Below are positions 14,885 to 23,749 of a stretch of DNA of 64,000 bases, in pieces (the first letter of the stretch is position 1; each line of letters begins with the position of its first letter). Location: NCBI GenBank assembly GCA_039621445.1, contig CP154954.1, positions 51,727,526 through 51,791,525 of the forward strand, read 5' to 3'. The notes under the pieces are model-generated. The model had not been told where the DNA came from. It saw nothing but the letters and a program-made list of their open reading frames with translations, and did no database searches. The position numbers and the translations under genes are program-made. The stretch comes from Euglena gracilis. Taxonomy: Eukaryota; Euglenida; Euglenophyceae; Euglenales.

Positions 14885-16869
14885 TCACCGGCGCCCGTAG
14901 GCCGACCGCCGGGTCAGGAAGTTCAGGTAGCGGCGGTAGCGGTGGTTGTTCACGATGCACACCCGGGGGGGCTGGGTCGCGGGGACGGTCGCCAGGTTCT
15001 CGTCCAGGTGGCCCACCGCGGAGGGGCGCCAGGTCGCCGTCCGCCGCAGGCTGGGCGCGGCGATCCGCAGGGAGGTGCCCCAACCGAAGAAGAGCGACAG
15101 GCTGCGGTGCCACCGCGCGGACGTCTCCGCGTCCGCCAGGGGGCCGAAGGCCTCCGCGAAGCGCACCACGTACTCCACCGCGCGCAGCGCGTGGGCCACC
15201 TCCTCCAGCAGCGCCGTCTCGTCGCGCCGGGGGGCGAACGGGCGGTGCAGCAACCCCGCCGTGTCCGCAGCAGCGGGCGTCAGGTACTCGGTCGGGCACG
15301 TGGCCACACAGACCGGTTCGCCATCCAGCGGTTCTCGGCGACGAAGTCGGGGTCGGCCAGCAGCCGCATCGCCAGGCGCACCTGCTGTGCGGCGCGGTCG
15401 CGCTGTCCCGGTCCACCGGTGGCGGCGTCGCCGCCCGTCGCCGCGGACATCTGCCCGTCAGGTCCCAGGCCGCTGTACGGGTGCACCGCCTCCCCGAGGA
15501 ACAGCACCCGCTGGAGGTACGCCCACCGCTGGGCCATCCGCGGCCCAGGCAGTGCCGTCTCGGTCTCCCGGGCCACGTGTTGACCGAAGGCGATCACCGC
15601 CTCCATCAGGTAGTGCACCCCGTCAAACCACGCGTGCACGTAGAGGCCGTGCAGCACCGCCAGCGTCGACAGGGCCCAGGGGACGAAGTCCCCGGCCTCG
15701 TTGTCGTACCGCACCGGGTGGAAGTACACCTCACCGGTGAAATCCATCAGGGCGTACTCCGACAGACCGGGCAGCGTGGCGAGGCGCGGCACCGGCAGGT
15801 ACTGCCGCTCGATGTAGTCGGCGCCCCGGCGGTGCGGCACGTCGCCCGGCAGCTCGCTCCGCCGGAGGCAGCCGTAGTGCGGGTAGGTCTGCACCCCCAC
15901 CGCCGTCTCCAACAGGCGCCGCCGCGCCCAGCGCGCCGCGTGGAAGCCCCGCAGGTCGTCGGCGTCCTCGCCGGGGTTGTGCGGGTCGCGGTCGTGCCGG
16001 GTGCAGTCCAGCAGGTAGGCGGTGTGCAGGTCGGTGGTGGGGCCGACGAACAGCGCCGAGGGCGGGGGTTCGCGGCGCCAGCGCCGCTCCTGCGCCGCGT
16101 TCCAGCGCTCCCGCCGGTCACCCTCCGGCTCGTCGGCGGGGTCCTCCACCCAGATGTTGGCCCCGTCGTCGTCCCCGTCGTCGTCCTCCGGGACCGCGTG
16201 GTAGTAGCTCCAGAACGGGTCGGGATCGGCCCGCAGGCGGTCCACCACCGCGTCCTCCACGGGCAGGCCCAGCATGCGCGGCGCGGGGACCACCCAGTTC
16301 TCCGCGTAGGCGTCCAGGACGCCGGGGGCGAAGCATCCGGGGCGATTGTGTACAAGCGTGTGGAAGCCCATCCCCGCCGCATCCCGCCGGGCGCGGCGCA
16401 CGCACCGCAGGGCGTCCTCCGCCTGCCGGTGGTCCCTCAGCCCCACACAGTCGTTCGTAAACTCCAGGTATTCGCAGGCGTCCACATAGAACAGGTTGCG
16501 CTCACAGCCGCAGGCGCGGGGCTTGAGGAACCAGGTGGTGGACTGCCACTGCACCACCGTCCGCGGGTCGTTCAGCGCCCGCCGGAGCGGTCCGGACGTC
16601 CGGTTCAGGACGAGGAGGGTGGTCAGGTCGCAGAACGCCACCACCCGGTGTACCCACACCTCCGTGGGGATGCGCGCCGGTGGCCCGCATCGCTGCCGCT
16701 TCACCCCGCGCAGCACCACCCGGCAGGTCGCGGGGCTCCGCGGCGCCGGGGTCCCCGGGGCGGGCCGCGGCGGTGGCAGGGTCGCCGGCTGGGTGTCGTC
16801 GGCGGTCCAGAACCAGTCGTCTCCCGCTGGCTGCGCCGCGGGGATCTCCAGGCCGTGGAAATTGAGCAT
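14885..16869 (-). CDS. F-box-like protein, frameshifted near its C-terminus
   Basis: From the ATG at 16869 (MLNFHGLEIP), residues about 75-120 fit an F-box: IPTEVWVHRVVAFCDL, then LLVLNRTSGPLRRAL and a terminal W. F-box proteins recruit substrates to SCF ubiquitin ligases through Skp1, and several large DNA viruses carry them. The remainder is a long Trp- and His-rich region of unknown fold. The frame convincing up to ENRW near 15332 is closed at 15280, while another frame (EPVCVATCPTEYLTPA onward) continues to 14885. That second frame has no ATG, and the span is one base short of a multiple of three, so a frameshift is likely. No GTTGGATC upstream; instead an A/T-rich stretch. Confidence 0.6.
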
Positions 16870-16904
16870 CACAGGGGAAAACGGGGACGAAAAGCCTGCG
16901 GACA

Positions 16905-16935
16905 AAAAAAATTAAACACAAAAAACCCCCAGACC
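16905..16935 (-). promoter_or_regulatory. A/T-rich stretch upstream of the F-box-like gene
   Basis: Read leftward, GTGTTTAATTTTTTTTG lies about 40-50 nt before the ATG. It stands out in otherwise GC-rich DNA and the octamer is absent, so it may be a promoter of a different (perhaps early) class. Confidence 0.35.
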
Positions 16936-17163
16936 GTTCCACGATAGGCTGCCCCCTGTGCGGGGTGGACGGCTGATGATCCGTTGGGGAACACACACCC
17001 ATTCTCCGTTCGTGTTGCGGTGTGCGTGCGGCGCGCGGGGTGGGACGCGTACGGCGGCGTCGGGGTCCTCGTCGTCGTCGAACTCGGCGTCCAGCTGCAG
17101 GGGGCGCGCGGCGCACACCGTATGTGGGGGAGCGGTGGTGCTATCATTCGTGGACCATCCGTC
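16912..17163 (-). pseudogene. Start-less coding fragment with acidic tract
   Basis: One frame has almost only G or C in third positions over about 60 codons (LDAEFDDDEDPDAAVRVPP is its centre). It has no ATG before the upstream stop. It opens at TTGGACGG, vaguely like the promoter motif. It is either a 5'-truncated viral gene or one with a nearby frameshift. The adjacent SINE-like segment suggests truncation. No function can be given. Confidence 0.4.
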
Positions 17164-17221
17164 CAAGAGACGGGGCTGTCACGAGCCCCTCACGATGGAT
17201 CCAGAGCACAGCCTATGTTTA

Positions 17222-17335
17222 TTTTTTTTTCGACCCTGAGTGGGACGGTCTGGGAGTACCCCCGTCCCGACCGGGGCTCGAACCCGGGTCGCTCGCATGC
17301 ACGGCGCCACGGGTAACCACTCGGCCGGGGGGCGG
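17222..17335 (-). mobile_element. tRNA-derived, SINE-like segment
   Basis: Read leftward it has an A-box-like GGCCGAGTGGTTA and, about 38 nt on, a B-box GGGTTCGAGCC inside a perfect 5-bp T-arm (CCGGG and CCCGG around a 7-nt loop). A short hairpin body (GGGACGG pairing with CCGTCCC) and an A9 tail follow. The acceptor stem cannot be paired at the normal spacing, so this is not a working tRNA gene. RNA-polymerase-III boxes plus an A tail are the usual signature of a tRNA-derived SINE. No target duplication was seen. Confidence 0.5.
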
Positions 17336-17420
17336 GGGCAATGGTAGTGCGTGCCGTTCGCGCCCCGTTCCGCCCCGGGGGGCGGCGGTGGCGTGTGTGT
17401 CAAAAGGTCAGGAGCAAAAG

Positions 17421-17745
17421 TCAATCGTAATCCGGGTCCCAGCCGTTCCGGCAGGCCCGGGCGACGTAGGCCCGGAGGCCCGTCCGGCCCCCCCGGACGA
17501 CCACCTCGTGGTCCCGGCAGGTCAGGTGCTGGGAGAGGCAGAAGAAACACCACTCCTCGGCGTCAGCCATGCCCCGACGCACGAACGTGCGGGAGGCCAC
17601 CACCCGCTCCCCGGCCTCGTTCCGGGTGTAGGAGTTTTTGCGGGGGCGGTGGCGCTCCCACAGGTCGGCGAAGACCTCCTCCCTCCCGAGGAGGAGGAAG
17701 GGGGCCGACGTCTCCGGGGCCTGAGCGAGCCGTGAGGCGCAAAGG
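17421..17745 (-). pseudogene. Truncated zinc-finger-like ORF
   Basis: The frame is open for about 108 codons and ends at 17421. The only clear ATG (about 17570) would leave just the last 49 codons, yet coding quality extends upstream (EEVFADLWERHRPRKNS). The C-terminus has WCFFCLSQHLTCRDH, a C-x2-C-x6-C-x2-H set that could bind zinc. GC content and codon use match the viral genes. The 5' end is missing where repeats begin, so this is probably the last, broken viral gene before the boundary. Confidence 0.4.
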
Positions 17746-17967
17746 GGTCAGGGCGCCAAAAAAAAGGAAGGCAGCGAACAAGGGAGCACCGATGGTCAGA
17801 GGGAGCGTGGCGTGGTGGCCGTGAGCGAGGTGAGGGGGGGAGCACGCTTTGGCTGCTCCCCACGAGTGAGGGTGTTTCAAAAAAAAAAAAAAAAATCCCT
17901 CCCGTCCTCGGCAGTAACGTCTTTTTTGAAAAGAAGAAGTTAGTTGGCTCCTGGCACCCAGGTGCTT
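17746..17967. other. Transition region, no gene
   Basis: Base composition falls from GC-rich viral type to low-complexity DNA with A and G runs. No gene was seen. Confidence 0.5.
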
Positions 17968-18350
17968 TGTCAAAAAAAAATTTTTTTTTCGGGGGGGGGG
18001 GGGCAAAAAATTTTTTTTTTGAGAAAATGTCCCGCTTTGTCATAAAAAACACTTTTGGTCAAAAAAAATTTTTTAAAAAAATTTCGACTTGTATTTTTTT
18101 TTTCGGGGGGGGGGGGTGCAAATTTTTTTTTTGAGAAAATGTCCCGCTTTGTCATAAAAAACACTTTTGGTCAAAAAAAAATTTTTAAAAAAATTTCGAC
18201 TTGTATTTTTTTTTTCGGGGGGGGGGGGGGCAAAATTTTTTTTTCGAGAAAATGTCCCGCTTTGTCATAAAAACCACTTTTGGTCAAAAAAATTTTTTTA
18301 AAAAAATTTCGACTTGTATTTTTTTTTTCGGGGGGGGGGGGGGGAAAAAA
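17968..18350. repeat. 112-bp satellite with poly-T and poly-G blocks
   Basis: GAGAAAATGTCCCGCTTTGT recurs at 18021, 18133 and 18246, a spacing of 112-113 bp. Each unit ends in a T run followed by 11-15 G. ORFs here are artefacts of the homopolymers. Confidence 0.85.
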
Positions 18351-18673
18351 AAAGAGTACAAAAAAAAAAAAGAATACGGAGAACGAATGAGGAATTGTCC
18401 GGAATTATTCTCTTGCCCTCTTCTTTGCCAAACGGGCGCTTTTACGCCACCCAGTGAGGACCTGTCTGGTGCTGCCCACAGGGACTTGTGGCGGCAAGCT
18501 GTTGACGGGGGGCTGGCTTAACCAATTTGACACTGATGAAAAAAAGAAAGAATATTGTTTCAAAAGAAAAAAACATACACTCAGTCAAAATTAGGTGTGT
18601 AAAACCCAACCAACCCTCAACCATTGTTGAGAGTTATGGCCATGCTGTTATTTTTTTTCCTGATTTGTCTGTG
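18351..18673. other. Spacer between two satellites
   Basis: AT-rich spacer with A-runs. No gene or RNA was recognised. Confidence 0.4.
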
Positions 18674-19073
18674 TGATTACCACCGTAATCACTGCATGAT
18701 TACCACCGTAATCACTGCGTGATTACCACCGTAATCACTGCGTGATTACCACCGTAATCACTGCGTGATTACCACCGTAATCACTGCGTGATTACCACCG
18801 TAATCACTGCGTGATTACCACCGTAATCACTGCGTGATTACCACCGTAATCACTGCGTGATTACCACCGTAATCACTGCGTGATTACCACCGTAATCACT
18901 GCGTGATTACCACCGTAATCACTGCGTGATTACCACCGTAATCACTGCGTGATTACCACCGTAATCACTGCGTGATTACCACCGTAATCACTGCGTGATT
19001 ACCACCGTAATCACTGCGTGATTACCACCGTAATCACTGCGTGATTACCACCGTAATCACTGCGTGATTACTA
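18674..19073. repeat. 23-bp double-hairpin tandem satellite, 17 copies
   Basis: The unit GATTACCACCGTAATCACTGCGT repeats 17 times almost perfectly (one GCAT variant near the left end). Each unit contains GATTAC-CACC-GTAATC, and across the unit junction AATCAC-TGC-GTGATT, so the array is self-complementary throughout. There are no variable spacers, so it is not a CRISPR array. Confidence 0.9.
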
Positions 19074-19149
19074 ACCAAAGAGAAAGAACACAGACACATG
19101 CATATCCGGGGAACACAGACAATAACAGCATGTCCGGGGAGGGGACGAT

Positions 19150-19499
19150 ACCGGAGGGGGTTGTTCAACAGCAGGAGCTGCAGCAGGCTGCAGCTGCGGC
19201 TGCGGTTGTGGCTGCAGCTGTGGCTGTGGCAGCGGCTGCAACTGTGGCTGTGGCAGCGGTTGTGGCTGCGGCTGTGGCTGCAGCAGCGGTTGTGGCTGCG
19301 GCTCACGCAGGGGCTCTGGCTTAGGCTCACGCAGGGGTTCTGGCAGGGGCTCTGGCTTCGGCTCACGCAGGGGTTCTGGCAGGGGCTCTGGCTTCGGCTC
19401 ATACAGGGGCTCTGCTTGGTGCTCTTGCGACCAGGCATCCCACTCCTCAGGCTCCTCCTTCACCGCACCGCACTGCGTAGCCACACTACGACTATCAAT
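19150..19499 (-). CDS. Candidate host exon encoding Glu-Pro/Gln-Pro repeats
   Basis: Read leftward, a strong pyrimidine tract ending TTTGTGTTTCTCTACAG precedes an open frame beginning IDSRSVATQCGAVKEEPEE. This is a typical spliceosomal acceptor and exon start. The exon encodes EPLREPKPEPLPEP-type repeats that grade into QPQPQP. The DNA is a purine/pyrimidine-skewed hexanucleotide-type repeat that is also open on the other strand (Ala/Val-rich), so the coding claim rests on the splice site. No partner exons or donor were identified with confidence. Confidence 0.4.
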
Positions 19500-19981
19500 C
19501 TGTAGAGAAACACAAAACAAAAAGAAGAGGAAAAAAAAAAGAACACACCTCAGCAAGGACCTCACCACAATACGAACAGCAGAGAATATGAAAGTGGAAG
19601 TTTGTGTAGGAATTTTCCATGGATGGATAGATAATCTAGAAAGAAACAAACATGCATACAATACACGTGGATATGGTGATCGTACGCGCGATTTGGGTAT
19701 TGCCTACTGTCTCGTTCAATCTCTCTACTCGTATCAGACCCTTGTTTCACAGCACCGCACTCCCAGATCCGTGCTCTACTCAACAGGCGCTAACGATCCA
19801 TACGCAATTTCACTGATTACTCAAACCTCAGATTGCGTCCTGAAAAGTCCAATTGCCTTCAAATTACCTTCAAATTACATTCATATAACTCCAAATCACA
19901 CGCAAATCATACAGACAGTTCTGAATTCTCACTGCTCTTTCTCCCTCTGCCAAACACCTCAAACAGTCAAAGGGGGGGGGC
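19500..19981. other. Intron or intergenic host-type sequence
   Basis: AT-rich, non-repetitive, no clear gene; probably intron or intergenic DNA upstream of the 19150-19499 exon. Confidence 0.35.
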
Positions 19982-20296
19982 TTAAAAAATCTCGTTAGGA
20001 AAAGAATACCACGGGACTCTCCCATACCTTACCTTATAAAATTCAAAATCGAAAGCAAGCATTTCTATTGACAACTTTTGCTCTTTTTGGGGAACCTTTT
20101 TGGAAAATGCATACCGTCCAGCCGCCCTTTGGGCGGCAACTCTTTTTTTTTGTTCATCACTGTCCCTTGCGTTGGGCTTGAAAGCTTCCAAATTGTGATG
20201 GATTTGTGCCAAAAATTGCCACGTTTTTTTGTCACATTCAATGCCAAAAAGCGCTACCGTCTCGCCGCCCTTTGGGCGGCAATTAAAAAAAAACAA
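19982..20296 (-). CDS. Coding-like ORF, 104 aa, unknown
   Basis: The protein has a normal amino-acid mix rather than low complexity (ALFGIECDKKTWQFLAQIHH, then KKRVAAQRAAGRYAFSKKVP). It ends shortly after a Tyr/Trp-rich segment. GGGCGGCAA repeats occur at 20129 and 20272 inside it. It could be a fragment of a host or transposon gene. No family was recognised. Confidence 0.3.
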   Translation of the reverse strand: MFFFNCRPKGGETVALFGIECDKKTWQFLAQIHHNLEAFKPNARDSDEQKKRVAAQRAAGRYAFSKKVPQKEQKLSIEMLAFDFEFYKVRYGRVPWYSFPNEIF

Positions 20297-20329
20297 TGGA
20301 GGTTAGGCAGCACGGGGGGGGGGGTGCGG

Positions 20330-20700
20330 ACCCCCCGGTGAACTTCACCGGTGAACGTTCCCGGGGGGGTAGGGGGTTGGTGCTTTCGGCGGTGAAGTTC
20401 ACCGGTGAAGTTCACCGGTGAACTTCACCGTTTTGATGGTTGGGGGTGAAATTTTCATGGGTAAAATTTTGATATTTTCCTCTGAAAATGGTCATTTTGA
20501 GGTTGATGCTTCATGGAATTTTATCAAAATTTCCGAAAACTTGCCCAAAATGCCATTTTTGGCCATTTTTGGCCAAAAAAAGTGCTCTCTTGGTGAACTT
20601 CACCGGTGAAGTTCACTGATGGGTTAGGCAGAGGGGGGGGGGAGGGGGTCCGGGACCCCCCCGGTGAACTTTCAAACGGTGAACTTCACCATAGGGGGGG
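20330..20700. repeat. Palindromic GGTGAACTTCACC / GGTGAAGTTCACC arrays
   Basis: Clusters at about 20336-20430 and 20590-20692 are made of GGTGAACTTCACC or GGTGAAGTTCACC units, nearly perfect 13-bp palindromes set head to tail. An AT-rich spacer with TTTTTGGCCA repeats separates the clusters. G runs of 8-10 flank both. Confidence 0.8.
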
Positions 20701-21518
20701 GGGAGGGGGTCAAAATGACCAAAGTCTGATCTCTACGGTGGGGGGGTCCACTCAACCCCCCACCACCTTGTCAAAAAAATTTCTGCAACCAAAAATGCAG
20801 TAATGCAGTGGGGGTGCTTCCCGTTCTGCCCCCTGCCCCTGCTTGCCCCCCCCCCCTGGTTGTGCCCTGCCTGAAGTGTGCAGGGTTTGTCCAGCGAGAG
20901 AGGCCCACAACAATTTGAATCCAAGAAGAAAATGCCATCCATCAAAAGAACGTGTTGTTGGGAAAGTTCCCTGTGCCCAACGGGTTGCTCATGTACCACT
21001 TTCTGGTGACCTTCAGGTGCTGTTGTTCCATGGCTGTGCCCAGGTTTCCTTCCTTTGCAGCTGAACACCCCCCCCCCCCCGGAATCCCTCCATTTCCTTC
21101 ATTTGAGCCATTCTCCCCCGCCCCGTTCCCACAACACTCTTCCTGTCCACCGGCCAACATTTTACGTTTCACCGCGCAACCAAGCTGAATTTCACCCCTT
21201 TTGGCATTTTCGCGATTTTGGCATTTTTCGCCATTTTTGGGGGGGAAATGGGTGCCCCCCCCCCCACGGGCGGCCCCCCTTCCACCCGTCTTAAAAAAAA
21301 CCCTTCCCCCATCTTTGAAATTCCCAGTGCTTTGACTCAACGCGCGGCTAGTGAACGCCCCGTTCGGTGACCCGTTCAGGCGGCGTTCCAACACGTGGCA
21401 GCGCTTTTTGGGGGGACAGCGAACATGTCCCCCATCACAAGTCACGGGTTGCAATTTCCAAATAGAGTTTGTGTCAAGAAAAAGTAGAAAAAATGAAAGT
21501 AACGTGACCCCCCCGCCT
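20701..21518. other. Low-complexity host DNA with G/C runs
   Basis: Several C or G runs of 7-12 and short open frames without splice or family support. No gene was recognised. Confidence 0.4.
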
Positions 21519-21770
21519 ATTTGTCCCCCCCCCCTAATTGGCCAGAGCCCAGGTGGCCAATTAGGGGGGGGGGTTACTCATTTCAAGGGAAAATGCCTTT
21601 GTTCGGGTGTTTTTCGGGGGTTCGCGTATATGAAGGACGGGGCCCATGTGGCCAATTAGGGGGGGGGGGGTTAGGGGTACCCCCCCCCCTAATTGTCCCC
21701 CCCCCCTAATTGGCCAGAAGGGGGGTCCGGGCCGCCCGGAGGGCGGCCAAATAGGGGGGGGGGTGTTGGT
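21519..21770. repeat. CCCCCCTAATTGGCC inverted-repeat cluster
   Basis: CCCCCCCTAATTGGCCAGA and its reverse complement GGCCAATTAGGGGGG alternate at least five times, giving several fold-back structures. The cluster lies just left of the large duplication. Confidence 0.75.
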
Positions 21771-21840
21771 ATTTGCACATTTGCTTTTTTTTGGCTGCTT
21801 TCAGGTTTTTGAATCTGGTCGTTGGCCAGACCCAGACCAT

Positions 21841-22111
21841 ACCACTCCCCCCCTTATTTGAGCACACCCACGAGCTTAAGGACCCCCCAAATGCTTTTAT
21901 TGTACCCCCCCCCTTTATTTGACCCCCCCCTTAATTGAGCATTTGGGTCTGAGGAAAAATTTTTTTCATGCGCCGAAGGCGCCGAAATTTTTTTTTGCCC
22001 TATTTCTAAAGGAATTTTTGACCCCCCCTTATTTGACCCCCCCCCCTTATTTGAGCATTTGGGGGGTCCGTTGGCCCGTGGGTGTGCTCAAATAAAGGGG
22101 GGGGGGGTGGT
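21841..22111. mobile_element. Fold-back (MITE-like) element, first copy
   Basis: Arms of about 50 bp are inverted copies (CTTATTTGAGCACACCCACG on the left, its complement on the right, each flanked by a C/G run). They enclose about 170 bp with a GGCGCC-type hairpin (GCGCCGAAGGCGC). There is no coding capacity. Confidence 0.65.
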
Positions 22112-22450
22112 ATTCCCCCCCTGGTCAAACTCCTCCCCAAAAAACGGGGGTCCAAAACATTTGCCAACAAAAAGAAGGAGCAATTTAAAACTTGTTTGCT
22201 CCTCTCTCCAAAACCAAGTTGTACCTTCCTTCTTTTTTGGGGGGATACGTTCTAGCAATTCAACCCACAATTCGACAGCCTCCGCCAACGTTGCTTTTGA
22301 GTGTTGCATCAAATCCAACACTTCAACACCAGGATCCATTATGCCAAGCAAATCGTGTGCACCATTCAACGCTTGCATACTCTCCAAGGCTTTTCTCACT
22401 GGGTCACTGGGGCGCAAATGCAGGTGGGAGATGCGGACAAGGTCAGACTG
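22112..22450 (-). pseudogene. Coding-like fragment, possibly transposon-derived
   Basis: The leftward frame has a natural composition with helical segments (RPSDPVRKALESMQALNGA, LAEAVELWVELLERIPPKK). It then runs into poly-C low complexity. A transposase C-terminus is possible, but no diagnostic motif was seen. It is repeated at 42556-42894. Confidence 0.3.
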
Positions 22451-22902
22451 TCCATTGACCTTTTCTTTTTAGCATTGGGTATCTTTCGAAAGATTTGGAA
22501 ATATATATTTTAATTTCAGAAATATTTCAGAAATATTTTTGAAATATTTCGAAAAATGAAAATATTTCCTTCAACCATGAAGGATCCGCCATTTGCTTTA
22601 TTTATTTGTACTCATTGCGTTCTTCCTCGGTCCGTTTTTGAAAAATGGCAAAGAAAGGTGCCAACACCATGGACCGAATGTTGCCACAACCCCCTGGCCA
22701 CAAGACTGGGCATTCAATTCGCTCGTGAAAATTTTCCATCGTGAAATTTATGGCCGGCCGTTGAAAATTTCACGCATTTTTTCAAAAATTTCACTCGTCC
22801 TTAGTATGGAAGACGTATTTCCTTCGTTGTCCCTATTGAAAGCACGGAAGAGTTGCGTTCATCTCTCGTGTACGGGACGAGTCTGTCTTTTACTTTACCA
22901 GC

Positions 22903-23746
22903 ACTCGTGGCCAAAAAACGGCCACCACCTGTGGCCAAAAACTGACCAACACCTGTTGACCAACACCTGTGGCCAAAAAACTGGCCAGCACCTGTGGCCC
23001 AAAACTGGCCAGCACCCGTGGCCAAAAACTGGCCAGCACATGTGGCCCAAAACTGGCCAGCACCCGTGGCCCAAAACTGTCCACCACCTGTGGCCCAAAA
23101 CTGGCAAGCACCCGTGGCCAAAAACCGGCCAGCAACTGTGGCCCAAAACTGGCCAGCACCCGTGGCCAAAAACTGGCCAGCACATGTGGCCCAAAACTGG
23201 CCAGCACCCGTGGCCCAAAACTGTCCACCACCTGTGGCCCAAAACTGGCAAGCACCCGTGGCCAAAAACCGGCCACCACCTGTGGCCCAAAACCGGCCAG
23301 CACTTTGTGGCCCAAAACTGGCCAGCACCCGTGGCCCAAAACTGTCCACCACCTGTGGCCCAAAACTGGCAAGCACCCGTGGCCAAAAACTGGCCAGCAC
23401 ATGTGGCCCAAAACCGGCCACCACCTGTGGCCCAAAACTGGCCAGCATCTGTGGCCAAAAACTGGCCAGCACATGTGGCCCAAAACTGGCAAGCACCCGT
23501 GGCCAAAAACTGGCCAGCACCTGTGGCCCAAAACTGGCCAGCACCCGTGGCCAAAAACCGGCCACCACCTGTGGCCCAAAACCGGCCAGCACTTTGTGGC
23601 CCAAAACTGGCAAGCACCCGTGGCCAAAAACTGGCCAGCACATGTGGCCCAAAACTGGCCAGCGCTTTGTGGCCAAAAACTGGCAAGCACCTGTGGCCAA
23701 AAACTGGCCACCACCATCTGTGGCCCAAAACTGGCCAGCACCTACC
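22903..23746. repeat. 24-bp minisatellite, about 35 copies, open in all six frames
   Basis: The unit TGGCCCAAAACTGGCCAGCA plus CCTG (24 bp) varies at a few positions (CCCGTG, CATGTG, TTTGTGG). Because the unit is a multiple of three and lacks stops in every phase, all six frames are open over nearly 800 bp. One strand reads WPKTGQHL-type octapeptides, the other FGPQVLAS-type. No start context or splice site singles out one frame. Confidence 0.9.
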
Positions 23747-23749
23747 AAA

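Noticed and set aside
14885-15307. Independent 140-aa gene
   Set aside because: It opens only with GTG, lacks a promoter motif, and continues the F-box-like protein after a one-base shift.
17222-17335. Functional tRNA gene
   Set aside because: T arm and A/B boxes are good, but no 7-bp acceptor stem pairs at the correct distance and no clean anticodon arm forms; called SINE-like instead.
18674-19073. CRISPR array
   Set aside because: All 23 bp repeat without variable spacers, and the setting is eukaryotic; it is a satellite.
19064-19324. Ala/Val-rich rightward ORF
   Set aside because: Antisense of the Glu-Pro/Gln-Pro repeat exon, which has an upstream splice acceptor; poly-Ala/Val is expected from the repeat.
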